Origin: JAYQPQ01 sp038145405
Lineage (GTDB): Bacteria > Pseudomonadota > Gammaproteobacteria > Pseudomonadales > GM7GCV1
DNA length: 44,245 bases
Direction of reading: 5' to 3'
Assembly: GCA_038145405.1 (NCBI GenBank)
Contig: JAYQPQ010000005.1
Coordinates: forward strand, 1 to 44,245
Position 1 is the first letter of the stretch, and every line of letters begins with the position of its first letter. A program made the position numbers and the translations under genes. Positions 34,039 to 43,792 of this stretch are shown here, piece after piece. The notes beneath the pieces were generated by a model. That model ran no database searches. It was not told the DNA's origin and was given only the letters and a program-made list of their open reading frames with translations.

Positions 34039-34788
34039 TCAGGGCGTCGCTGCGGGCGGTGCCTCCAATCGCAGCAAACGCTGGTTAATTTGCACGCGGA
34101 AAGCGTCGATGGCGGCGATGGCCTCGCTCTGCTCGCGCTGGCTCGTCTGCACCTGCTGGAAGGAAGTGCGCAGGCTATTCAGCGTGTCAGTGAGACTGCG
34201 TACGCTGGTGCCCAATTGTTCGACATCGGCTGCGACGATAAGCGACTGCGAACCGATGGACTGGGAGCGTTGCTCCACCTGCGTCATGCGACTGGTCAAA
34301 TTCTGGATGCCGGCCAGCTGCTGCTGCGCTTGCGTCATCTGTGCCTGCAGGGTCTCAATGGCAGGACGATTGCGATCGTAGGCAACCGCCCAGAGTTTGC
34401 GGATTTCTGAGATATGCAGCTCGAGTTCGGAAGCATGCTCCTTTAACAGCGCCTGAATAGCGGCACCCGACTGCGACAGGGACTCGTCGGTAACGGAAAG
34501 CTTGCCTTCCAAATCCATAACGCGGGTATCCAGCGCCAGATTCTCGGCCTGAGTATCGGCAAGGCTCAGGTATAGGTAGAGGTTGGCGCCCAGGCTGGCG
34601 AATACCAGCAGAAAAATGAAACTCCACAGGGCCATACTGTCCCCGCCGCGCGATCGGCCCGGTTCAGAGTTGGCCGGCTTGCGACCAGCGGCGTCTGTCG
34701 CCTTGCGAGGTTCAGCGGGTTTGGATTTACGCGAATTGATCAGCGCGTCGTCCCGCTCCGGGACAATTTCCCAATCTTTGTCGGCCAT
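34039..34788 (-). CDS. Inner-membrane anchored coiled-coil protein, function unknown
   Basis: 249 residues from ATG 34788 (MADKDWEIVPERDD); an in-frame ATG at 34800 would add four. A charged, disordered N-terminus of about 50 residues (Lys/Pro/Arg/Ser) is followed by one hydrophobic helix, LWSFIFLLVFASLGANLYLYL, then a long heptad-rich region to the end (for example DLEGKLSVTDESLSQSG, IETLQAQMTQAQQQL, VEQLGTSVRSLTDTL). This predicts a cytoplasmic tail, a single membrane pass and a periplasmic coiled coil. I do not recognise the family; the layout resembles envelope scaffold proteins but no partner is visible. It directly precedes fumA and is divergent from sodB. Confidence 0.8.
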   Translation of the reverse strand: MADKDWEIVPERDDALINSRKSKPAEPRKATDAAGRKPANSEPGRSRGGDSMALWSFIFLLVFASLGANLYLYLSLADTQAENLALDTRVMDLEGKLSVTDESLSQSGAAIQALLKEHASELELHISEIRKLWAVAYDRNRPAIETLQAQMTQAQQQLAGIQNLTSRMTQVEQRSQSIGSQSLIVAADVEQLGTSVRSLTDTLNSLRTSFQQVQTSQREQSEAIAAIDAFRVQINQRLLRLEAPPAATP

Positions 34789-34966
34789 TATTTCATCCAA
34801 CCTGAATTCGATGCGTTGCCAGACGACTATTGTAGCCTAATGTGAAAAAAGGGGCCCGACCCGCGACCCTCGCTTCATGTAAATTTTCCTGCGCTCAGCG
34901 CGCCGAATGGCCGGCTTGGGTACGTTAAAATAGCGCCCTTCTGTTGTACCTATAGGAAGTTTTAGC

Positions 34967-35551
34967 ATGCCTATCAGCCTCCCCGACCTGCCTTACCCTA
35001 TGGACGCTCTGGAGCCACATATTTCGCGCGAAACCCTGGAGTTCCACTACGGCAAACATCATGCCACCTACGTGGCCAAGCTCAATCCGCTGATCCAGGG
35101 CACGGAGCTGGAAAACGCCGATCTGGAAGCGATCGTGCGCAACAGCTCAGGCGGCACCTTCAACAACGCAGCCCAGGTCTGGAACCACAGCTTTTATTGG
35201 CATTGCCTGAGCCCGCAGGGTGGTGGCGCGGCCAGCGGTCCGCTGGGTGCTGCGATCGACTCCGATTTCGGTTCCTTTGCTGCCTTCTGCGACGAATTTA
35301 CCAACCAGGCCCTGAACAACTTCGGTTCGGGCTGGACCTGGCTGGTAAAGCATGCAGACGGCGCGGTTGCCATTCTTAACACCAGCAACGCCGGCACTCC
35401 GCTGACCGACTCCTCGGTATCAGCGCTCCTGACTGTCGACGTGTGGGAGCACGCCTATTACATCGATTATCGCAATGCGCGGCCGGCCTACCTGGATGCA
35501 TTCTGGAAACTGGTGAACTGGGACTTTGCCAATGCCAACTTCTCGGCCTGA
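34967..35551 (+). CDS. sodB: Superoxide dismutase [Fe] SodB
   Basis: 194 residues. It converts superoxide to oxygen and peroxide in the cytoplasm. Metal ligands are H27 (EFHYGKHH), H74 (VWNHSFYW), D158 and H162 (VDVWEHAYY). Q70 in the AAQVWNHSF context is typical of iron rather than manganese enzymes. No signal peptide. AGGAAG at 34954-34959 lies seven bases before ATG 34967; a TAAAAT at 34926-34931 could be a -10 box, but I see no good -35. Ends at a strong shared terminator. Monocistronic, divergent from the coiled-coil gene and convergent with groEL. Confidence 0.97.
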   Translation: MPISLPDLPYPMDALEPHISRETLEFHYGKHHATYVAKLNPLIQGTELENADLEAIVRNSSGGTFNNAAQVWNHSFYWHCLSPQGGGAASGPLGAAIDSDFGSFAAFCDEFTNQALNNFGSGWTWLVKHADGAVAILNTSNAGTPLTDSSVSALLTVDVWEHAYYIDYRNARPAYLDAFWKLVNWDFANANFSA

Positions 35552-35573
35552 GTAGCGGACTGTTCATCTGGCC

Positions 35574-35605
35574 AAAAAAAAGCCCCACAACCGCGGGGCT
35601 TTTTT
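35574..35605. terminator. Bidirectional terminator between sodB and groEL
   Basis: An A run, AGCCCC (35581-35586), a loop, GGGGCT (35595-35600) and a T run. It lies 22 bases after the sodB stop and 23 before the groEL stop on the opposite strand, and its symmetric A/T flanks serve both genes. Confidence 0.85.
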
Positions 35606-35628
35606 ATTTTCCGAATCGAAGATTCGAT

Positions 35629-37260
<1,632 letters not shown>

Positions 37261-37308
37261 TTCTCGTCTTCCTCAAATTTGAATGTTTGTCGGTGGAATC
37301 AGCGCTGG

Positions 37309-37602
37309 TTACTTTTCCAGCACACCGAAAATATCGCCCTCGGTCATGATGATGAGTTCATCATCGCCGTCCTTGAAGGTATTGCTGTCGGCATAGCGGC
37401 CGAAGACCACCTTGTCGCCCACCTTCACGCCGATAGGCTTGATGTCGCCATTGTCCAGGGTCTTGCCCGGGCCTACGGCGACCACTTCACCCTGATTGGG
37501 CTTTTCCTTGGCTGAACCGGTGAGGATAATGCCGCCAGCAGACTTGCTTTCCTCGTCACTACGTCGTACTACGACGCGATCGTTCAGGGGACGAATTTTC
37601 AT
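37309..37602 (-). CDS. groES: Co-chaperonin GroES
   Basis: 97 residues, heptameric lid of GroEL. MKIRPLNDRVVVRR at the start, the mobile loop SKSAGGIILTGSAKEKPN near 18-36 with the GroEL-contacting IIL, and GDKVVFGRYA are standard. Start ATG 37602 with AGAGAAAG ahead of it. Its 120-base leader holds palindromic sequences, described separately. Confidence 0.98.
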   Translation of the reverse strand: MKIRPLNDRVVVRRSDEESKSAGGIILTGSAKEKPNQGEVVAVGPGKTLDNGDIKPIGVKVGDKVVFGRYADSNTFKDGDDELIIMTEGDIFGVLEK

Positions 37603-37640
37603 CGTACTTTCTCTCCGAATTTCTGGTTGTTGCGTACTTG

Positions 37641-37664
37641 GATTTCAACTGCTGAAATCAGTTG
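37641..37664. promoter_or_regulatory. Overlapping palindromes in the groES leader
   Basis: GATTTCA, five bases, TGAAATC (37641-37659) is a perfect seven-base inverted repeat. Overlapping it, CAACTG (37646-37651) pairs with CAGTTG (37659-37664). Both lie about 40 to 60 bases before the groES start and downstream of the sigma32 promoter. They are not CIRCE. They could be an operator or alternative RNA hairpins. Confidence 0.5.
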
Positions 37665-37721
37665 TTACGACGATTTGGTGGTCCAATTTTATTTTTCAAG
37701 ACCTGCCATCTCGTCAGCAGT

Positions 37722-37749
37722 AGATTGGGCGACTGACGAGGATTTCAAG
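37722..37749 (-). promoter_or_regulatory. Sigma32 heat-shock promoter of groES-groEL
   Basis: On the minus strand CTTGAAA (37749-37743), a 13-base spacer and CCCAATCT (37729-37722). The -35 is a perfect sigma32 match and the -10 differs from CCCCATNT at one position. The transcript would start near 37714, giving a leader of about 110 bases. It overlaps the last codons of fxsA. Confidence 0.78.
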
Positions 37750-38185
37750 GGCCGATGCGATCATTTTTGTCATTTCGGTAGAACTCACCCTCGATGACAT
37801 CTCCAGGGCCACCCCGATAACGGCCAACAGCGACTAGCCGTGGCAGAATCCAGCGGCGCAACAAAGTCAGTCGAAGCGGTCTGACCAGTAGCAGAAACCC
37901 CAGGGAATCCAAAAAAAACCCCGGCGTCAGCAACATGGCGCCAGCGATGGCCAGGAGTAGGCCTTCACCAATTTCTTGCACCGGCAAATCCTGATTTTCG
38001 AGCCTCGCCCGGGCACGTAACAGGGTGCTGAGGCCCTGCACTCGCAACAGGCTTATGCCGACCACCGCGGTGAGCACGACAGCGCCCAGGGTGGGCCAGA
38101 TGCCCACCCACTCTCTGACCTGGAGAAAGAGCCAAATTTCAATCAGGGGCGTCAAAATAAAGAGCAGCAGGACGAGAGGCATCAT
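37745..38185 (-). CDS. fxsA: FxsA-like membrane protein
   Basis: 146 residues from ATG 38185, which overlaps the ampG stop in ATGATG; the next ATG at 38182 is equally possible. Three to four hydrophobic helices with FILTPLIEIWLFLQV at the start, TAVVGISLLRVQG and LLTPGFFLDSLGFLLL in the middle match FxsA/YtzA family proteins. In E. coli, FxsA overexpression relieves exclusion of phage T7 by the F factor, by an unclear membrane mechanism. The polar C-terminus GDVIEGEFYRND is typical. Located directly upstream of groES, as in E. coli. Confidence 0.93.
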   Translation of the reverse strand: MMPLVLLLFILTPLIEIWLFLQVREWVGIWPTLGAVVLTAVVGISLLRVQGLSTLLRARARLENQDLPVQEIGEGLLLAIAGAMLLTPGFFLDSLGFLLLVRPLRLTLLRRWILPRLVAVGRYRGGPGDVIEGEFYRNDKNDRIGP

Positions 38186-39747
38186 TGACGCTGCAGTTGC
38201 TGGTAGGGCTTCCAAATTTTCAGTATGAGCACAATAACAGGCAGACCCATGCTCGCCGTGATAACAAAGAACAGAGGGTAGCCGCTGGCATCGACGATGG
38301 TGCCGGAGTAACCGGCCAGCAGCTTGGGCAAAAGTACTGTCAGCGAAGTGAAGGCGGCATACTGGGTTGCGCTGAACTCCCGGTTAATCAGGCTGGAGAG
38401 AAAGGCAACCGCCATGGCCCCCGCCATACCGCCGGCCAGATTATCCACCACAATAGCCAGCACCAGGGCCCCTACCACAGGCTCGCCCAACATGGCGATG
38501 TAGACAAAAACCAGGTTGCTGGCGGCTGCGAGCACCGCGGCAAGCAGAAACATAGGTAGCACACCCCAGCGCAGCGCCGCCAGACCACCCAGAATGCCAC
38601 CGGATATTGTCATCAGCAGGCCGAAGCCAAAGCTGATACGGCCGATGAGTTCGCGGCTGTAGCCCATATCGATATAAAAAACCTGCGCCATTACCCCCAT
38701 GACAATGTCCGCTATCCGATAGGTGCAGATAAGCAGTAATAACCAGATCGCCAGACTGCCGTAGCGCCGCATAAAGTCGGCAAAGGGTTCGATATAGATA
38801 TCGCGAACCTGATCCTTTGGCACCAGGTGGAGGCGATTCACCAGCGGAGCAATCCCAACAGCCAGCGCCAATGCTCCACTAAAACGGAGCACTTCGAAGA
38901 AGAATGCCCCCAGGGGAAAAGCCAGCCCGGCTTGCTGCAACCAGAAGCCGCGCAGCTGGCCCAGCAGAGCGAAGCCCAGCACAAAAACGGCCGCCAGCAA
39001 AAGGAAGTGCAGCAGCAACCCGAGGTTCCCTGCCACCGACCGTCCCTGAAGATGTTTGCGCTCAACGCTCGGCTCGCGGATCAACAGGGTGCAGAGAATG
39101 GTGCTCGCCATCAGCACCGCCATGCTGAGATAGGCAAGGGACCAGGCAGAAAAGCGATAGACGCCTGGCTCGACGAACAGCGAGGCAATCTCCAGGGCAC
39201 CAGCGCCGGCAAAGAGCATACCGACGCGATAACCTGCCACGGCGGTACCGGCCAGCAAGGGCTGCTCGCGGGCTGGCGCAAAGTCGATGCGGAAGGCGTC
39301 GATCACGATATCCTGGGTGGCTGCAGAAAATCCGAGAAATACGGCACCCAGAGCCAGACAGATGAGCGGTTGGGTACCGGCAGATGGATCCCAGAGCGAC
39401 ATCCAGACCAGGCTGAAAATTACGGCACACTGCGCCACAAGCAGCCAGCTGCGGCGCTGACCCAGGCGCTGACTGAGCCAGGGAATGGTGAGGCTGTCCA
39501 CCAGCGGCGCCCAAATAAATTTGAAACCGTAAGACAGGGCGGCCCAACTGAGAAAGCCGATGGTGGCCCGCTCAACACCGGCTTCGCGCAGCCAGATCGA
39601 GAGCGTGCCAAACACCAACAGATAGGGCAGCCCCGAGGCAATGCCCAACCAGAGAATGACGAGTGCCCGCCGCAGTGCGGGCAGATCTTTCAGAAAGGAA
39701 AGGCGCTGAGCTGCGGCATCAGGCATAGAAGAGTGCATGTCCTGCAT
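38182..39747 (-). CDS. ampG: Muropeptide permease AmpG
   Basis: 521 residues, major facilitator family with 12 to 14 helices. AmpG imports GlcNAc-anhydroMurNAc peptides from the periplasm for cell-wall recycling. Typical features are LWLGIASGLPYLLVFGTLS near the start, SYGFKFIWAPLVDSL, and the AmpG signature GFSAATQDIVIDAFRID near 150. It lies 82 bases downstream of ampD, whose product cleaves the imported muropeptides, on the same strand. A second ATG at residue 4 is possible. No ampE is present, in contrast to the ampDE pair of enterobacteria and Pseudomonas. Confidence 0.93.
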   Translation of the reverse strand: MQDMHSSMPDAAAQRLSFLKDLPALRRALVILWLGIASGLPYLLVFGTLSIWLREAGVERATIGFLSWAALSYGFKFIWAPLVDSLTIPWLSQRLGQRRSWLLVAQCAVIFSLVWMSLWDPSAGTQPLICLALGAVFLGFSAATQDIVIDAFRIDFAPAREQPLLAGTAVAGYRVGMLFAGAGALEIASLFVEPGVYRFSAWSLAYLSMAVLMASTILCTLLIREPSVERKHLQGRSVAGNLGLLLHFLLLAAVFVLGFALLGQLRGFWLQQAGLAFPLGAFFFEVLRFSGALALAVGIAPLVNRLHLVPKDQVRDIYIEPFADFMRRYGSLAIWLLLLICTYRIADIVMGVMAQVFYIDMGYSRELIGRISFGFGLLMTISGGILGGLAALRWGVLPMFLLAAVLAAASNLVFVYIAMLGEPVVGALVLAIVVDNLAGGMAGAMAVAFLSSLINREFSATQYAAFTSLTVLLPKLLAGYSGTIVDASGYPLFFVITASMGLPVIVLILKIWKPYQQLQRQ

Positions 39748-39829
39748 GGTGAATTGTTCGTACCCGAAAGCATCCCACTATACACATGGAAAAGGCGCTG
39801 GCATCAGCTTTGCAAAACTTATGCGGAGC

Positions 39830-40378
39830 CTAGAGTGCGGCCAGATAGCGGTGCCAGTCAAAGCAAAGACCCGGGTCGGTTTTACGGCCCGGCGCGATAT
39901 CCTCGTGGCCGACAATGCGCTCCGACTTGAGGGCGGGAAACACCTGCATCAGCGCCCGACTGACAGCCACCAGAGCAGCGTACTGCGCATCAGTAAATGC
40001 CAGATAATCGGTGCCCTCCAATTCAATGCCTATGGAGTAGTCGTTACAGGCTTCACGGCCGCACCAGCTGGATTGCCCGGCATGCCAGGCGCGGCGATTG
40101 AAATTAACAAACTGGGTAATCTCACCCGCTCGATCGATAAAGAGATGAGAGGACACGCGCAGGTCGGCGATGGTGCGGAAATATGGATGGTGCTCAGGAT
40201 CGAGGGTGTTGGTGAAGAGCGCCGTCACGTGACTCCCGCCAAATTCACCGGGCGGCAACGAAATATTGTGGACAACCAACAGGTCTACCGGCACACCGGC
40301 CGGTCGCTCGTCGCAGTTCGGGGAATCTATCTGGCGCACCCCCTGAAGGATGCCGTTCTCGATCACACAGGGTTTCAA
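39830..40378 (-). CDS. ampD: 1,6-anhydro-N-acetylmuramyl-L-alanine amidase AmpD
   Basis: 182 residues from TTG 40378 (GTG 40366 is an alternative). Cytoplasmic zinc amidase that removes the peptide from anhydro-muropeptides, so lowering AmpR-type beta-lactamase inducers. Zinc ligands H37 (LVVHNISLPPGEFGG), H158 (VGHEDIAPGRKTDPG) and D168, with E119 (GIELEGTDYLAFTD) and K166 also present. The match to E. coli AmpD is strong throughout. Downstream of the DUF1631 gene by 13 bases and followed by ampG, forming a recycling pair. Confidence 0.96.
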   Translation of the reverse strand: MKPCVIENGILQGVRQIDSPNCDERPAGVPVDLLVVHNISLPPGEFGGSHVTALFTNTLDPEHHPYFRTIADLRVSSHLFIDRAGEITQFVNFNRRAWHAGQSSWCGREACNDYSIGIELEGTDYLAFTDAQYAALVAVSRALMQVFPALKSERIVGHEDIAPGRKTDPGLCFDWHRYLAAL

Positions 40379-40391
40379 GCAGCAGGACCGC

Positions 40392-42488
40392 TCAGGCCAT
40401 TTTTTTCAGTTTACCCTGTTTTACCTGCTCCAGTACCTGCAATGCATTCAGTGTGTGGGTCAGGCGCCCGAGGCCGTCGACGAACACGCAGCGCTCGCCC
40501 TCGCCAAAGACTTTCATCAGACGGCAGCGCAGAACGTTTGCGCCTTCCTCGATCTGCACCCAGGTTCCCGGGCGCAGTCGATCCTTCCAGAGCTGGTAGG
40601 CCTTGGCCGCTTGCGGCGACACGGCTGCAGGCAACTGGCGTTCCACCGCCAGCAACTGAGGATCTTCTGCACTAATTACTTTCCAGGCGGCACTCTCCTG
40701 ACCGATCAGAGCCGCCAGATTGCCACGCTCGTCACTGCTCAACCCAGCCGCCGGACCGGAATTCAGTCCCAGTTCGACATAGAGGTCTGCAGGTGAACCG
40801 CGGTAACGGGTCTGCTTGACCAGTTGGTTCCAGACATTTTTCAGCAGCTCCGTCAAATCCGCCTTGCGTGCTTCGGGCACGCCCTCGGCCAGTTGAGGAA
40901 TCAGGGTGACCATCTTGTCGGTAGCCGAGCGCGCCGCCCGCCAGGCACCAGCGTCGGTTTCACTGTTGAGGAAGCAGTGCACCAGAATACTGGTCCACTT
41001 GCCGAGCAAAAAGGCCACTGCCGGCTCCGGAAAAGGGTGTCCCACCGAGGCATTTTTGATCAACACAAAGATGGAACGTCGCGCCTTTGCCAGCCGGGTG
41101 CGTCCCTCCTCAAATTGCGCCAGGCGCTGTACCTGCTCTTTGAAGTCCAACTTCATCAGGGCTGATTTGCGCGACAGATTGGTCGTGAAGCTGGCGATAT
41201 TTTCCGGGTCTTCGAAGTCCAGTATTGCGAAGCCCTCGGTCAAGTCTTCGAACTCTTCGAGCACTTCACTGCGCACCGCCGGGTCGCTGGCCTCGAGGTA
41301 GTCGGCGTAGCTACTCATTTCCTTTATGGCCAGGCGCAGTGCATGCTCTTCGTTGATCAAAATTGATGGGTCGTCCACAGCTAAGCGAGCCAGGGGTGCA
41401 GCGACCTTGCCGGCTAAATAGGCCTCCCGGGAATCTTTGTCGCGGGCAAAGGCCTGGGTAAAGTTTTCGGCAATATGGTCGGCCTGCTGCAGGATTTCGC
41501 GCACGGCACCCTCTGGCTTCTTCGCGCCCTGCGTTTCGTTCGCCATCGCATCGAGACGCTGCAACAAGGAGCCGGCTGTGGATTGCCCGCTTGCCTCCAG
41601 ATCGTCCAGCAAGTTGGTAATCTGCTCAGCTTCCCGACGAAATCCGGAAATGGACTGGGGTACGTCTATCGGCACGCCAGGGGTTTTTTGAGCAGAATCT
41701 GCCACCCGGGACAGCAGGTCCTTCAATTCGTCATCACCCGGCCGATGCAGCTCTTCCAAGGCCTTGCGCTGGGACTTAGTGAGGCTGGCTTTGCTGCGAC
41801 TGCGGGTAGTGATTTCCGCGCGCCATACGTGGTGCTTGATCTCGGGCAGAATGCCGAGATCGATCATCATTTCGTTTAACTCGGAATACAGGTAGCCCAG
41901 GGCATTGGCAAACTCCTGCTCCAGGGCTTGGAACAGCAGGGCTTTAACCTTTTCCGGCACCTCCAGCGGATCGACTACCTGGGTCATCTGGTTGGCCAGA
42001 GACTGCGGGCTGAGTGGGCTATCGATCGGTTTGATGCGGCGATCCTGCAGAAAGCAGAAGCGGCGGTTGAGCTTGGAAAACTTCGTCTGGTTTTCGGCCG
42101 CGGCGCGCGACGACATGCGCTTGACCAGAATCTCCTTTTCCAGTGCCTCGTCGTCTACCAGGCTGAGACCAACTGAAAAGCTGCTCTTCGGTGCTGCTAC
42201 TTGCTCGCCCGAATCGTCAAAGCTTGCTTTGAAGGCGCGCGAGAAGTTTTTAATGACGCGGCTGGCGGAGGATCCAATAGTACGAGAAGCGTCGCGAAAC
42301 AGCTTGCTGTCTTCTGCTTTGGGATCGGACGCTTGCTCCAGCAAGCGCTCGGCGCCCACTTCAAACATCAGTTGCAAAAGCCGGCGGCCGTGCTCATTGG
42401 TCAGGTCGCGGCACAAATCAATGGCCTGCCGGATGTTTTCCTCCGGCACGGATTCCCGGGATTCGGCAATGTTTCTGGCGTCCGCCAT
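40392..42488 (-). CDS. DUF1631 family protein
   Basis: 698 residues, mostly charged helix. The early HHVWRAEITTRSRSKASLT region and FANALGYLYSELNEMMIDLGILPEI resemble the DUF1631 core; the end GTWVQIEEGANVLRCRLMKVFGEG and CVFVDGLGRLTHTLNALQV looks like a beta-rich module similar to PilZ folds. No signal peptide or membrane helix. Older databases label such proteins thymidine phosphorylase, which the sequence does not support. The function is unknown; the DUF1631-ampD and nadC neighbourhood is conserved in Pseudomonas. Divergent from nadC, with 101 bases between starts. Confidence 0.88.
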   Translation of the reverse strand: MADARNIAESRESVPEENIRQAIDLCRDLTNEHGRRLLQLMFEVGAERLLEQASDPKAEDSKLFRDASRTIGSSASRVIKNFSRAFKASFDDSGEQVAAPKSSFSVGLSLVDDEALEKEILVKRMSSRAAAENQTKFSKLNRRFCFLQDRRIKPIDSPLSPQSLANQMTQVVDPLEVPEKVKALLFQALEQEFANALGYLYSELNEMMIDLGILPEIKHHVWRAEITTRSRSKASLTKSQRKALEELHRPGDDELKDLLSRVADSAQKTPGVPIDVPQSISGFRREAEQITNLLDDLEASGQSTAGSLLQRLDAMANETQGAKKPEGAVREILQQADHIAENFTQAFARDKDSREAYLAGKVAAPLARLAVDDPSILINEEHALRLAIKEMSSYADYLEASDPAVRSEVLEEFEDLTEGFAILDFEDPENIASFTTNLSRKSALMKLDFKEQVQRLAQFEEGRTRLAKARRSIFVLIKNASVGHPFPEPAVAFLLGKWTSILVHCFLNSETDAGAWRAARSATDKMVTLIPQLAEGVPEARKADLTELLKNVWNQLVKQTRYRGSPADLYVELGLNSGPAAGLSSDERGNLAALIGQESAAWKVISAEDPQLLAVERQLPAAVSPQAAKAYQLWKDRLRPGTWVQIEEGANVLRCRLMKVFGEGERCVFVDGLGRLTHTLNALQVLEQVKQGKLKKMA

Positions 42489-42589
42489 GGGGTCGCAATG
42501 ATGTCCCTGATGTCTCCAAATAGTAAACTAGCAAGCGCTTTTGTCATCCCCAGTACGCCGCGTCGACCGCTCCAGCCAGGGAAATAACC

Positions 42590-43423
42590 ATGGATTACCT
42601 GAAAGAACTTGAACCAGTCGTCAGTTTTGCCCTGCAGGAGGACCTGGGATCGGGCGATATCACCGCTGCACTCGTACCCGAAAGCCAGCAGGCCATGGCT
42701 GAGGTAGTTTGCAAGGAAGCGGCCATACTTTGCGGCAGACCCTGGTTTGACGAGGTTTTCAGGCAGCTCGACAGCGAGGTTAGAATCGACTGGCTGGCCG
42801 CTGAAGGCCAGTCGCTGCAGGCTGGAACCCGAATCGTACAATTGTCCGGACCAGCGCGGGCCCTGTTGAGTGGTGAGCGCACCGCCCTGAATTTCTTACA
42901 GACACTGTCGGGAACAGCAACCACAGCCGCCCGTTATCGCCACCAGTTAGCACCCGGCGGCCTGCGACTCAAGGATACGCGCAAAACACTGCCCTGCCTG
43001 CGCCGCGCCCAAAAATATGCGGTGTTCATCGGCGGCTGTGAGAACCACCGCATGGGACTCTTTGACGCTTTCCTGATCAAGGAAAATCATATTGCTGCCT
43101 GCGGCTCGATAGCGGCTGCCGTTGCCCAGGCTCGGCATATCAGTCCGGACTCGCCGGTCGAGGTGGAGACCGAGAATCTGGACGAGGTAATCCAGGCGGT
43201 GAATGCCGGCGCCGATATCATCATGCTGGACAACTTTCCCGCAGCGGATATCGAACGTGCCACGGCCCTGATTGGCGACCGTGCCGAAATTGAAGTGTCT
43301 GGCAATCTCGACCTGGCTAACCTGAACGCTCCGGAATTTCGCGGCGTGGACTATATCTCCATGGGCGCGCTGACCAAGCACTGCCGCGCCATCGATTTTT
43401 CTATGCGGGTGCGTTGTATCTAG
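42590..43423 (+). CDS. nadC: Quinolinate phosphoribosyltransferase NadC
   Basis: 277 residues. It converts quinolinate and PRPP to nicotinic acid mononucleotide with loss of CO2, feeding NadD and then NadE from this window. ALQEDLGSGDITA at the start, GERTALNFLQTLSG, DTRKTLPCLRRAQKYAV (Arg/Lys of the active site), GGCENHRMGLFDAFLIKENH and IMLDNF are present. TLPCLR has Cys where many homologues have Gly, and GGC has Cys in place of the third Gly, which as I recall is common in Pseudomonas relatives. AGGGA lies before ATG 42590. Divergent from the DUF1631 gene. Confidence 0.97.
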   Translation: MDYLKELEPVVSFALQEDLGSGDITAALVPESQQAMAEVVCKEAAILCGRPWFDEVFRQLDSEVRIDWLAAEGQSLQAGTRIVQLSGPARALLSGERTALNFLQTLSGTATTAARYRHQLAPGGLRLKDTRKTLPCLRRAQKYAVFIGGCENHRMGLFDAFLIKENHIAACGSIAAAVAQARHISPDSPVEVETENLDEVIQAVNAGADIIMLDNFPAADIERATALIGDRAEIEVSGNLDLANLNAPEFRGVDYISMGALTKHCRAIDFSMRVRCI

Positions 43424-43485
43424 CAGCAACCTACCCGTGCCGGTGGGGAGTCCCCTATTGGGTTAATTGCCTTCGACAGGAATAC

Positions 43486-43527
43486 AAACTGATCTTTCCC
43501 CGGGGGTTTCGCACCCCCGGGACCCCC
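43486..43527 (+). repeat. Inverted repeat A, left copy
   Basis: 42 bases beginning AAACTGATCTTTCCCC. Its reverse complement occurs at 44048-44089 with 41 of 42 identical bases. The centre is itself a hairpin, CCGGGGG / CCCCCGG around TTTCGCA. Confidence 0.9.
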
Positions 43528-43556
43528 AATCTGGTTTATTTACTGCGTAAGTCAGA

Positions 43557-43588
43557 TGGCCTGCGGCCCGAATCACCTGCCGGTGGGG
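43557..43588 (+). repeat. Inverted repeat B, left copy
   Basis: Begins TGGCCTGCGGCCCGAATCAC. Its reverse complement lies at 44128-44159: the first 21 bases and more are identical, 29 of 32 overall. A partial, degraded version (ACCTACCCGTGCCGGTGGGG) precedes repeat A at 43432. Confidence 0.85.
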
Positions 43589-43589
43589 C

Positions 43590-43623
43590 GTTCCTTTTCT
43601 TTGTATGCCCAAAGAAAAGGAAC
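43590..43623 (+). repeat. 14-base-pair perfect hairpin, T-rich arm then A-rich arm
   Basis: GTTCCTTTTCTTTG (43590-43603), loop TATGCC, CAAAGAAAAGGAAC (43610-43623), continuing as CAAAAGAAAGGGCACC. The T/A tract is inside the stem, unlike a terminator. Confidence 0.9.
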
Positions 43624-43640
43624 CAAAAGAAAGGGCACCT

Positions 43641-43664
43641 GACCGCCATGGATGGCGGAAATGC
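43641..43664 (+). repeat. Inverted repeat D, left copy
   Basis: 24 bases starting GACCGCCATGGATGGCGG, perfectly inverted at 43793-43816 (24 of 24). The 128 bases between them hold two further AT-rich hairpins. Confidence 0.9.
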
Positions 43665-43689
43665 AGATTTTGCAGGAGCAAAAATCTGC
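43663..43689 (+). repeat. AT-rich hairpin inside repeat D
   Basis: GCAGATTTT (43663-43671) pairs with AAAATCTGC (43681-43689), nine base pairs, loop of nine. Confidence 0.8.
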
Positions 43690-43769
43690 CGATCGCCTGG
43701 CCTGACGGCTGCCCTGCGATGCTCAGCAAAATCCGGGGCTGCGGAACTCGGCTTCGCCTCAAACAGGCG

Positions 43770-43790
43770 AAAATTGCTCCCGGCAATTTT
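43770..43790 (+). repeat. AT-rich hairpin inside repeat D
   Basis: AAAATTGC (43770-43777) pairs with GCAATTTT (43783-43790), eight base pairs, loop TCCCG. Confidence 0.8.
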
Positions 43791-43792
43791 CC

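Noticed and set aside
37603..37744. CIRCE/HrcA operator upstream of groES
   Set aside because: No TTAGCACTC-N9-GAGTGCTAA pattern; the palindromes present are different, and a sigma32 promoter explains heat control.
43590..43623. Hairpin read as the nadC terminator
   Set aside because: Its T run is inside the stem, there is no T tract after the stem, and it lies 167 bases after the gene.
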